Shown one piece after another: positions 7,812-14,381 of a DNA stretch of 19,256 bases. A program made the translations under genes and the position numbers. Within the stretch, counting starts at the first letter, position 1. Every line of letters begins with the position of its first letter. This DNA is from CAYLUN01 sp964386865 (GTDB lineage: Bacteria > Verrucomicrobiota > Kiritimatiellia > RFP12 > UBA1067). The notes below the pieces were generated by a model. It did no database searches, was not told where the DNA came from, and saw nothing but the letters and a program-made list of their open reading frames with translations. The stretch spans positions 1 through 19,256 of the forward strand of contig CAYLUN010000095.1 of the NCBI GenBank assembly GCA_964386865.1, in the 5' to 3' direction.

Positions 7812-9434
7812 TTAAAGCCCGGCCGCTTCGTTGGTCGTCGCCGGAGACCACCAGGCGGTGAACGTGTGCGCGCCCGTGTCGACGGGCGGGTTGCCAGCGC
7901 GACCGATCAAAAAAAGCGCTTGGGTATAATTGACATACGGAACTGAACTGTTCGTTGGGCTGCGGCATGTGACGTCTACTAATCGGGTACGCTCCATGTA
8001 GACGTTGTTCGTGAATGGAGTTATTCCCGCTTCAAAATATTGCACTGCGCAGAAGAAGTTCGTTCCCCCTGCCGCGTCTTTGCATCTGACTCTAAACGTG
8101 ATTGGCCCCGAGTTGATCGGCATATCCCAGCTGACGGTCGAGTTTGTGTTGGCCGAAATCTGTTTCGCGCCGAGCGGATACCAGAGCCTGTTGGTGCCGC
8201 ACGCGCACGGGGCGGCAGACGTGAGCGGAGAGCCGTTGACGCGGACCGTGCCGCTGAACGCGGGGTTGTTGGTCGGGGCGAGCGTCGTGACGGTGTTGGA
8301 GACGGAGGCGGCGGAAAGCGAACTGAGCGGCTCTCCGTTGTACGTTGCGGTTCCGGTCAGCGTCAGGTTAGACGCGACACCGGAAACGGAAGACACCTTG
8401 GCGTCGGCCGGAGCGGAGGTGGCAAACACGCGCCCAATGATGTTCGTGTGCGACACGTAGGCGTATCCCGCGCCTCCCCCGTAAAGCGGATCGAGCCGTG
8501 CCGGCAGCGTGTCGGGATAGGCGTGCCACACCCAATCGAGATTGTGCGGGTCTGGCGCTCGCAAATAGATGCCTCCCAAATCGGGATAGCACTGCCACTC
8601 GGTGTAGCTAAAATCCTGCAACGGGTAAGGGAACGAGCGGAAGAAGGGCCAGTGTGTGCCATCCGGAGCGACGAAGTCATCAGAGGCCGTGACATACCAG
8701 TTGGTTTCGCTGACTTCGTAGACGATGCCGGTGCATCCGTGCCAAGAAATATAGACGGCCGGATCCGTGATAGATTGAATCAGCGTGGCAGGCCCGGTAG
8801 CGCGGGCGTAGGCGAGGTCGGCCTGCTGCTGCGCGGCGGCTGCCGCTGCGGCGAGCGGAGCGTTTGACGCGGCGATCAAACCGTTTGCGATATTCGTGGC
8901 AGCCGGGCCTGAGACGCCGCCGGACTCGATGAGCGGGAGCAGCAGCGGCACCAGCTCGGCGGCGAGCGCGGGGTAGTAGGACGGGGCCGGAGCCTCGGCG
9001 GGCGTGAAGCCGGGCGCGGCGCGCATGAGCAGCGTGCCGCGCGCGCGGTAGCTGCGGCCGCCGGGCTCGGAGGCGCAGACGAAGAAGGTATACTCGGACG
9101 CGCCCACGTCGTTGGTGGGGTGGAACGTGGCGGAGAGGCGGCCGGGCACGCCGCCAGTGGAGCCCGTGACGGGCGGCCACCAGGCCGAGCCCATGCCGTT
9201 GGTCTGCAGGTAGAGTAGCACGACGGCGTTGGTGCCGAATTCGCGCGTGACGCCGTACTCGGTGATGAGCGGCTCGATGAGCAGGGTCTCGCCCTGCCAG
9301 CACTCGACCTGCTGCGCCACGGGGCGCGAGGCCTCGGCGATCCAGCGGACGGGGACTTGGCAAAAGGCTGTAGGCTGTAGGCTGTAGGCTGTAGCCAGGA
9401 GAACGAGGGCAAACAGGAAACGGGGCGTGCGCAT
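7812..9434 (-). CDS. Fibre-like protein with N-terminal signal peptide, 540 aa
   Basis: Likely the receptor-binding or fibre protein, or an exported adhesin. The N-terminus MRTPRFLFALVLLATAYSLQ is a signal-like sequence, and residues 15-23 (TAYSLQPTA) are encoded by four 7-bp repeats. Residues about 30-135 form a beta region with FGTNAVVLLYLQTNGMG, similar in style to Ig-like upper baseplate proteins. Residues 190-205 are a poly-Ala/Gln helix. From about 355 on, NGEPLSS and TNNPAFSGTVRVNGSP are typical tail-fibre wording, followed by a Cys-containing beta domain. GGAG lies 8 bases before the ATG, which is 2 bases after the stop of the preceding tail gene. Cys are frequent, unusual for a cytoplasmically assembled virion part. 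A start further upstream is rejected because it would overlap the Ig-domain gene. Confidence 0.7.
   Translation of the reverse strand: MRTPRFLFALVLLATAYSLQPTAFCQVPVRWIAEASRPVAQQVECWQGETLLIEPLITEYGVTREFGTNAVVLLYLQTNGMGSAWWPPVTGSTGGVPGRLSATFHPTNDVGASEYTFFVCASEPGGRSYRARGTLLMRAAPGFTPAEAPAPSYYPALAAELVPLLLPLIESGGVSGPAATNIANGLIAASNAPLAAAAAAAQQQADLAYARATGPATLIQSITDPAVYISWHGCTGIVYEVSETNWYVTASDDFVAPDGTHWPFFRSFPYPLQDFSYTEWQCYPDLGGIYLRAPDPHNLDWVWHAYPDTLPARLDPLYGGGAGYAYVSHTNIIGRVFATSAPADAKVSSVSGVASNLTLTGTATYNGEPLSSLSAASVSNTVTTLAPTNNPAFSGTVRVNGSPLTSAAPCACGTNRLWYPLGAKQISANTNSTVSWDMPINSGPITFRVRCKDAAGGTNFFCAVQYFEAGITPFTNNVYMERTRLVDVTCRSPTNSSVPYVNYTQALFLIGRAGNPPVDTGAHTFTAWWSPATTNEAAGL
9366..9393. repeat. Tandem array, 4 x GGCTGTA, inside a signal peptide
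   Basis: Four perfect 7-bp units lie inside the fibre-like gene and encode residues 15-23. On the minus strand this unit reads the cyclic heptapeptide YSLQPTA in all three frames. On the plus strand every frame meets TAG. Confidence 0.95.
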
Positions 9435-9436
9435 GG

Positions 9437-10120
9437 TTAGGTCTCCGTGATGATGAGGACGAAGGTCTTGATGGCGAAGGCGGCGGCGGCGTCGGTGCAG
9501 CAGACCGCGAAGCGATACGTGCCGGCCGTGGTGGGCGTGCCGGTGATCGCGCCGGCCGAGGAAAGCGACAGGCCGCCAGGCAGGCTGCCGCCGTCCAGCT
9601 CCCACACGTAGGGGCCGGTGCCGCCGTCCGCCGAGAGGCTCTGGCTGTAGGGCGTGCCGACCACGCCGACCGGCAGGTTGGCGGAGGTGAGGATCGTCGG
9701 AGCGGTGATGGCCTCGACGCGGCCGTAGCGGAAAGAGTAGGAGACGGAAACGGCCACGCCCTGCACCAGGCACTCGCACGTGGCCATGGCGCCGTGCAGG
9801 CGCATGGTGTAGCCGCCATTCGCGAACACCAGGCGCGTGAGGCCCTGCACCGCGAGCGCGTGCTGCACGGCCCACATTTCGGCGTCGCCCTCCGTGGCGA
9901 AGGTGCGCACCGCGCCGAAGGGCCGGTCGGCGCTGTGGTTCTTGCGCGGCAGCACGAGCGCGTAGTCGCTGCGCGTGAGGGGCCACTCGTCGACCTTCTG
10001 AGCAGACGCGTACGAGCCCGCGCCCGTGGGTCCTTGGGCGTAGGTGTCGGTCGGCCGGCCCGCGCCGTGCGCGAGCGTGAGGCGCGAGCCGCCGGACGAA
10101 TCTGTCAATGTAAAGGTCAT
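9437..10120 (-). CDS. Tail protein with C-terminal Ig-like (He_PIG-type) domain, 227 aa
   Basis: Residues about 143-225 form an Ig-like domain of the He_PIG type. The wording LPVGVVGTPYSQSLSADGGT, YVWELDGGSLPGGLSL and GAITGTPTTAGTYRFAV is characteristic. Such domains decorate phage tails and bind surface sugars weakly. The N-terminal 140 residues are not recognised; they carry a mixed strand/helix region (AVRTFATEGDAEMWAVQHAL) that may attach to the tail tube. It sits between the tail tube gene and the fibre-like gene. The ATG has no Shine-Dalgarno site: a 7-bp array abuts it with no gap. Confidence 0.7.
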   Translation of the reverse strand: MTFTLTDSSGGSRLTLAHGAGRPTDTYAQGPTGAGSYASAQKVDEWPLTRSDYALVLPRKNHSADRPFGAVRTFATEGDAEMWAVQHALAVQGLTRLVFANGGYTMRLHGAMATCECLVQGVAVSVSYSFRYGRVEAITAPTILTSANLPVGVVGTPYSQSLSADGGTGPYVWELDGGSLPGGLSLSSAGAITGTPTTAGTYRFAVCCTDAAAAFAIKTFVLIITET

Positions 10121-10141
10121 AGGTAAGAGGTAATAGGTAAA
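10121..10141. repeat. Tandem array, 3 x 7 bp (AGGTAAN), abutting a start codon
   Basis: Units aggtaag, aggtaat, aggtaaa directly upstream of the ATG of the Ig-domain tail gene. Confidence 0.85.
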
Positions 10142-10151
10142 AAGCGTTGAA

Positions 10152-10180
10152 CTTATTACTTATTACCTTTTACTTTTCAC
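10152..10180. repeat. Second array in inverted orientation (CTTATTA type)
   Basis: Units cttatta, cttatta, cctttta, cttttca. They run opposite to the array at 10121-10141; bases 10128-10140 and 10156-10168 pair with one G/T. The two arrays fill nearly all of the gap after the tail tube gene. Confidence 0.75.
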
Positions 10181-10185
10181 TTGGT

Positions 10186-11136
10186 TTACGCCGCGATGCT
10201 GATCGCGAAGACGGCGCCCATGGTGGTGTTGGGGGCTTCGCCGGTGAGGGCGCGGGAGGCCTCGAAGGTGATCTCGCCGGTGCGCGTGGAGGCCGCGCCC
10301 CACTGGGCCGGGCCTTCGGCGAGCACGGCGTCGTAGAGCGTGACGACCAGCCCGCCGGACGCGCCGGTGATGACGAGGTTCTTGCTCTCGCGCAGCGTGG
10401 AGCCGAGCGCGAGGCCCTCGGGGCGGATGCCCGCGAGCAGCGTGGCGGCGCTCATTGCAGAGGGCTTGCACGAGGCCTTGACGGTGACGCCGGTGACCTG
10501 GTAGTCGACCGTGCCGATGCCGTCGACCTTGATGGCTTCCATCTGCACGTCGAAGCTGACCTTCCAGCCCTCTTCGGTGGGGATGGCGGCCGAGCCCCAG
10601 ACGCCGGCGTAGGGCACGGCGATGATGCCGGAGTCGGCGAAGGTCTCCGACCAGGTCGCGCTCGCGGGGCTGGTGTAGAACGCGCCGGCCGTTTCGCGGG
10701 CGGTGTTGTCCTTGATGAGCGCGGTGAACATGGCCTCGCCAAAGGCCGTGCCCTTGGGGCTCAGCGCGAGGTCGGGCATCTTGGTCAGGGCCGCGTTGAC
10801 GAAGTTCAGCTTGACGCCGTCGACGCCGTGGATGAGCAGCGCGGTGTCGGACGCGGGGAAGACGCGCGCGCCGACGACGGGGTTGCGGAAGCCGGCCGGG
10901 AAGAGCGCGGCGATGATGTCCGCCGTGATGCGGCCGGTGGGCGTGAAGGAGATCTCGCCGGTGGCGTCGGCGATGCGGGGCGCGCCTTCGCCGTGGGTGG
11001 AGACCTTGGGGCGCCACGTCTCGAGCTTGACGTTGGCGGTGATGTCCTCCTGGGAGAACAGCTTGAGCGAAGCGCCGTACGTGAGGCTGCCGGGGCCGCG
11101 CTGGAGGGACGAGCGTTGGATGGTGGGGCTTGCCAT
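10186..11136 (-). CDS. Major tail tube protein, 316 aa
   Basis: Probably polymerises into the tail tube. Position after the gp37-like gene and before the tail-tip genes fits. The segment RIADATGEISFTPTGRITAD (about 54-73) is a beta hairpin of the kind seen in tube proteins. The protein is strand-rich throughout, with few charged helices (for example VSFDVQMEAIKVDGIGTVDY), and it lacks signal and membrane segments. No sheath gene is seen near it, which is why I favour a siphophage tail. AGGAG lies in the 3' end of the previous gene, and the ATG is 4 bases after that gene's stop. An alternative is another tail or capsid accessory protein, but a high-copy tube protein is the best fit. Confidence 0.7.
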   Translation of the reverse strand: MASPTIQRSSLQRGPGSLTYGASLKLFSQEDITANVKLETWRPKVSTHGEGAPRIADATGEISFTPTGRITADIIAALFPAGFRNPVVGARVFPASDTALLIHGVDGVKLNFVNAALTKMPDLALSPKGTAFGEAMFTALIKDNTARETAGAFYTSPASATWSETFADSGIIAVPYAGVWGSAAIPTEEGWKVSFDVQMEAIKVDGIGTVDYQVTGVTVKASCKPSAMSAATLLAGIRPEGLALGSTLRESKNLVITGASGGLVVTLYDAVLAEGPAQWGAASTRTGEITFEASRALTGEAPNTTMGAVFAISIAA

Positions 11137-11140
11137 GGTA

Positions 11141-11593
11141 TCAGACTCCTAGCGCCGCCTCGAAGGCGACGCGGGTTTTGAAGATGACGACGTAGTTGAC
11201 CAGCGCCTTTTTGTCGTCGCGGTCGTAGAGGATCTCCTCGAAGGTCAGCGTCTTGCCGCGCTCCCACGCGTAGTGGTGCAGCGCGACGACGGCCGCGACG
11301 GCGACGGTGATGGCCGGGATCTTGCGGCCGGCGTCGCCCCGGTTGATCGCGGGGATCTCGGCGCACTCCACCACCAGCTCCACGTCCGCCTGGGGCAGCG
11401 GATCGTTGGGTGCCGTGCCGCGCGCGTTGGCCGTGCCCACGGTGATCACGAGTCCGCCCGCCTGGCCGAGAGCCTTGTCGATCTCGGTGGCGATGTTTTG
11501 GCGGTCTTCGGCGATCACGGGGACGCCCGCGAGCGCGGGGAGCGACTCGAGGCGGCGCGTGACGGCGGAGCGGAGGTCGTCGAGGTTGCCCAC
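11141..11593 (-). CDS. Mu gp37-like protein / tail terminator candidate, 150 aa
   Basis: Opens with a helical MGNLDDLRSAVTRRLESLPA, then a beta core (GVPVIAEDRQNI; GGLVITVGTANARG; QADVELVVECAEIPAINRG), a helix (VAVAAVVALHHYAWE) and a final strand (KALVNYVVIFKTRVAFEA). This layout is that of tail terminator or gp37-type proteins, which cap the tube and join it to the head. Position just before the tube gene agrees. The start is a GTG 4 bases after the stop of the 48-residue gene, with GGAGGG 9 bases upstream. Confidence 0.6.
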   Translation of the reverse strand: MGNLDDLRSAVTRRLESLPALAGVPVIAEDRQNIATEIDKALGQAGGLVITVGTANARGTAPNDPLPQADVELVVECAEIPAINRGDAGRKIPAITVAVAAVVALHHYAWERGKTLTFEEILYDRDDKKALVNYVVIFKTRVAFEAALGV

Positions 11594-11597
11594 GGTA

Positions 11598-11744
11598 TCA
11601 ACCCTCCAAGGGGATGGTGACTGTGATGACTGAATCGTGGACGCCGGGCGAGACGCGGACGTTCGCGCGGTCGAACCCTGCGGCCTTGAGCGCGTCGGCG
11701 ATCACGGTCTGGGGGTCGGGCTTGGGTGTGTCGGTCTTGGGCAT
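11598..11744 (-). CDS. Small conserved-looking ORF, 48 aa
   Basis: Translates from MPKTDTPKPDPQTVIADALK, with a C-terminal strand ending VITVTIPLEG. An N-terminal Pro/Thr/Lys linker precedes a short helix (IADALKAAGF). GGAGG lies 6 bases upstream of the ATG, and its 3' end carries the ribosome site of the next gene. It fills what would otherwise be a 160-base gap between two head-tail connector genes. Function unknown; small connector-region ORFs are common in Mu-like phages. Confidence 0.65.
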   Translation of the reverse strand: MPKTDTPKPDPQTVIADALKAAGFDRANVRVSPGVHDSVITVTIPLEG

Positions 11745-11757
11745 GTGGGCCTCCGGA

Positions 11758-12213
11758 TCAGAGCCCCGCGAGGTCGTCGCGGAGCAGGGGTCGTGCGGAT
11801 GCGGTGACGAGTTCCGCCGAGGCGGATTTGGCGTCCTCGGCGGACTCGGTGCCGGACTCGGGCAGCTCGACGGCGAAGCGGCCGGCCGCGACGTCTCGCA
11901 GGAGCGTCACGGCGGACTCCGCCGCTTTCTTGCGCGTGTCGTTGAGGTCGATCAGCAGGCCTGCCGTGCGGCCGTACAGCTCGAGCACCAGCAGCGCCAC
12001 CGCCGCGCCGATCAGGCGCTCGGGCAGCGTGCCCGCAGCGCCCAGCCGGTTCGACGGGTGCGCGGCGACGTAGCCGCGCACGCGCTCCGCGACGAGGGCC
12101 GACGAGTCCGACACGGGGTCGGTCCCGCTGGCCGCCTGCGCGCGGATGCTCGCAAGCTCCGTCGCGGAGAGCTGGGTGTTGATGTCCGAGGCTGTAAGCG
12201 CGCGCCAGGCCAT
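11758..12213 (-). CDS. Mu gp36-like head-tail connector, 151 aa
   Basis: Resembles DUF1320/gp36-type connectors by layout: an N-terminal helical segment (MAWRALTASDINTQLSATEL), then helices with AERVRGYVAAHP, a long hydrophobic helix (ERLIGAAVALLVLELYGRTA), then LNDTRKKAAESAVTLLRDVA followed by AAGRF. The order directly after the major capsid gene fits a head completion role. GGAGAGG lies 9 bases upstream and partly pairs with TCTCTC after it, so the ribosome site may be occluded. The ATG follows the capsid stop by 18 bases. Confidence 0.6.
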   Translation of the reverse strand: MAWRALTASDINTQLSATELASIRAQAASGTDPVSDSSALVAERVRGYVAAHPSNRLGAAGTLPERLIGAAVALLVLELYGRTAGLLIDLNDTRKKAAESAVTLLRDVAAGRFAVELPESGTESAEDAKSASAELVTASARPLLRDDLAGL

Positions 12214-12231
12214 GCTGAGAGACCTCTCCGG

Positions 12232-13215
12232 TTAGCTGACGGTGTACTTGACCAGGCCGACGGTGCTGGTCACGGCGAGCTTGTTGTAGCGCTCGACCGT
12301 GATCGACCAGAGCTTCTCGCTCACCTGGCGCACGTACACGCGGTACTGCGAGCCGTCGCCGCAAGGCGTCCAGAAGCGCTTGGTGGCGCTCGGGTCCTCG
12401 GGGCCGACGCCGTCTTCGGCGTAGAACGCGACGGCGTAGTTGCCGCCGCCCAGCTTGCTCTTGGTGCTGGCGTCGGGCAGCTTGACGCGCGCGTCGACGA
12501 TCATGCCGCGCTGCGCGCCGACGTACGCAGCCACCTCGTCGGCGGTGCGGAGCATCAGCGAGCTGGTCGCGCCAGCCTTGTCCTGGGCGCGCATGCTGGT
12601 CAGGCGCTTGGTCCAGGCCGCGCCGAAGAAGGCGAGGCGGTTCGGGTTGAACCCGAGCAGGTCGCCGCCGGCCTGCACCAGGGCGACGAGGTCGCCGTCC
12701 GGGTCGGCGGTGCCGTCCCAGGTCTTGGCGGTGTTGGCCGCGCCCGCGATCAGCAGGTTCACGCCCGCGTAGAGGTCGTTGCGCTTGCAGCGGCGCAGGA
12801 GGCGGCCGGTGTAGACCTGCTGCCAGTTGGGCATGCCGACGATCTCGTCGGCGTCCACGAACATGGTCAGGCCTTTGTTGGCCGTCTTGCTCTGCTGGAT
12901 GGAGCCGGAGTACTTCACGCGCTTGAAGTCCGCGCCGAGGCTGCGCTCGTCGTCGCTGTCGACGAGGAAGTCCGCGCTATCGTCGTGCTTGCGGAACTCG
13001 AAGCGGCGCGGCACCTGGACGGCGGGGAACAGGAAGTCCAGGATGGCGTCGATGTTGGTCGGGTCGCGCCATCCCTGGGCGTACGTCGTCAGCGGCTCGC
13101 TGAAGAACGTGTTGTTGAACGAGGCGGCGTCCGCCATCGCGACGAGGCCGTGGGACGGGCTCGACACCTGCGTGTCGACGAGCATCGCGGCGGCCTGCAT
13201 GAGGGTCTTCTTCAT
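12232..13215 (-). CDS. Major capsid protein, 327 aa
   Basis: Forms the head shell. I assign this from position (after protease/scaffold and decoration genes, before gp36-like), size and pattern. An N-terminal helix is followed by SFNNTFFSEPLTTYAQGWRD, a region with FLFPAVQVPRRFEFRKHDD, then strands with NKGLTMFVDADEIVGM and a helix (YTGRLLRRCKRNDLYAGVNL). An A-domain-like segment follows, with AAWTKRLTSMRAQ and ADEVAAYVGAQRGMIVDARV. It is not an obvious match to the Mu gpT family, so it may be a divergent HK97-fold lineage. AAGGAG lies 10 bases upstream of the ATG, with a perfect 20-bp palindrome just before that. Confidence 0.8.
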   Translation of the reverse strand: MKKTLMQAAAMLVDTQVSSPSHGLVAMADAASFNNTFFSEPLTTYAQGWRDPTNIDAILDFLFPAVQVPRRFEFRKHDDSADFLVDSDDERSLGADFKRVKYSGSIQQSKTANKGLTMFVDADEIVGMPNWQQVYTGRLLRRCKRNDLYAGVNLLIAGAANTAKTWDGTADPDGDLVALVQAGGDLLGFNPNRLAFFGAAWTKRLTSMRAQDKAGATSSLMLRTADEVAAYVGAQRGMIVDARVKLPDASTKSKLGGGNYAVAFYAEDGVGPEDPSATKRFWTPCGDGSQYRVYVRQVSEKLWSITVERYNKLAVTSTVGLVKYTVS

Positions 13216-13235
13216 GTGGGGGTCTCCTTGAGGGA

Positions 13236-13261
13236 GGGTTGCCGATCGGCAACCCGTACGG
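13236..13261. promoter_or_regulatory. Leader element A: 20-bp palindrome + GTACGG, before the capsid gene
   Basis: Half sites GGGTTGCCGA and TCGGCAACCC are perfectly complementary (13236-13255), followed by GTACGG. On the minus strand the element ends 7 bases before the Shine-Dalgarno site of the major capsid gene. Confidence 0.75.
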
Positions 13262-13273
13262 GGTTAGGGCCGG

Positions 13274-13699
13274 TTAGGTCACGACCACGGGATAGGGCGT
13301 GCAGCCCTCGAACTCGAACGCGACATCCGCCGCGCCCGCTGCCGTGATCGCGCGGCCGATCACGTAGTAGGTGCCGCCCGCCGTGGGCAGCTTGACGGCC
13401 TTGCCGGCCGCCGTGGCGCAGATGCGGTCGTTGACCGCGATGGCCGCGCTGGAGGTGGCGACCTTGGTGCCCTGGCTCGCGCCGGGCAGCTCCACGCCAA
13501 CATCGTCTTCCGCCGCGTCGGTCGCGTGCGTGGTCAGGCCGATGGGGCACTCGGTCGGGGCGGTCGTGATGGCGACGTGGTTGCCGTCCGTTCCGGCCTT
13601 GACGAACACGCCGTCCGCGAGGGCCGCGTCACACTTGCGCGTGACCTTGCCGGTCGAGTGGGCTCCGGCTTCGTTGATCATGGGGATCAGTTTCTTCAT
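13274..13699 (-). CDS. Head decoration-type protein, 141 aa
   Basis: A small beta-rich protein between the protease/scaffold and the major capsid gene, the usual site of a capsid decoration protein. The core reads GKVTRKCDAALADGVFVKAG, NHVAITTAPTECPIGLTTHA, then GVELPGASQGTKVATSSAAI and GKAVKLPTAGGTYYVIGRAI. This layout resembles decoration proteins of the DUF2190 type. It has no signal or membrane segment. The start MKKLIPMINEAG is chosen because GGAGA lies 4 bases upstream; the longer upstream frame lacks a site. A palindromic leader element precedes it. Confidence 0.6.
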   Translation of the reverse strand: MKKLIPMINEAGAHSTGKVTRKCDAALADGVFVKAGTDGNHVAITTAPTECPIGLTTHATDAAEDDVGVELPGASQGTKVATSSAAIAVNDRICATAAGKAVKLPTAGGTYYVIGRAITAAGAADVAFEFEGCTPYPVVVT

Positions 13700-13714
13700 G
13701 GTCTCTCCGTAGAT

Positions 13715-13739
13715 GGGCGGGCAGTTGCCCTCCCGTACG
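13715..13739. promoter_or_regulatory. Leader element B: 20-bp imperfect palindrome + GTACG, before the decoration gene
   Basis: Half sites GGGCGGGCAG and TTGCCCTCCC (13715-13734) pair at 8 of 10 positions, followed by GTACGT. On the minus strand it ends 6 bases before the Shine-Dalgarno site of the decoration gene. It begins right at the stop codon of the protease gene. Confidence 0.65.
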
Positions 13740-14381
13740 TTACGTGTTCGCCGGGCTGCCACCTAGCAGCTCGGGATGCTTGCTCGCGACAGAGGCGAAG
13801 GCCTTGTCGTAATCGTTGCCGCAGTCCGGCATGGCCGCGTTGACCAGCTCCTGGAAGCGGGCGCGGCGGTCGGCGACCTGGACGGTGCGCGGGCCGGCGT
13901 CGGCCGTGGCGCTCGCGGTCTTCATGAGCGGCGGCAGCGAGGCCAGCTCGGCGGCCTTGGCCGCAAAGCCCTCGCCCGCGTTCACGAGGTCCGCGACGCG
14001 CGAGGCGGCGTGCTCCTGCAGGACGCTGCCGCGCGAGACGGCCGCGTTGACGAGCGTCTCGGCGTGGGCCGTGCGCGCGGCCGTGAGCTGCGCGCCCAGC
14101 GTGGCGACGAGGCCGGCCTTCTCGGCGAGCGCGGCGGCGTTGGCCGTGGCCACGCTCACCGAGCCCTCGAGGTGCGCGATGAAGCCGGCGGCCAGCGCGA
14201 ACGGGTCGCCCGCGTTGGGCAGCGCCAGGCGGGCGGCGTCTTCGGCCTGCCACTTGGATTCGACGCTGGCCTTGAGCGCCTTCGCGGCCTCGATGAGTTT
14301 CGAGACGGCCATGACCATGGCGTCGTCGTCTTGGACTGACTCGTCGCCCAGCAGGGCGATGAGGCGTTGCAGCAAATTCAT
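13740..14381 (-). CDS. Predicted nested scaffold, 213 aa (in-frame internal start)
   Basis: In Mu the scaffold (gpZ) is made from an internal start in the protease gene. Here the ATG at 14381 (Met220 of the longer protein, MNLLQRLIALLGDES) has GGAGGG 4 bases upstream, and the rest is the helical Ala-rich C-terminal part. The shorter product would guide capsid assembly and be cleaved by the protease. This is a prediction from ribosome-site quality and the Mu precedent. Confidence 0.55.
   Translation of the reverse strand: MNLLQRLIALLGDESVQDDDAMVMAVSKLIEAAKALKASVESKWQAEDAARLALPNAGDPFALAAGFIAHLEGSVSVATANAAALAEKAGLVATLGAQLTAARTAHAETLVNAAVSRGSVLQEHAASRVADLVNAGEGFAAKAAELASLPPLMKTASATADAGPRTVQVADRRARFQELVNAAMPDCGNDYDKAFASVASKHPELLGGSPANT

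Noticed and set aside
7812..9434. Diversity-generating retroelement target
   Set aside because: No reverse transcriptase gene and no template/variable repeat pair is visible in the window.
9435..9986. Upstream extension of the fibre-like reading frame
   Set aside because: It overlaps the Ig-domain tail gene and is Arg/His/Pro-rich shadow sequence; the ATG at 9434 starts a signal peptide and has GGAG upstream.
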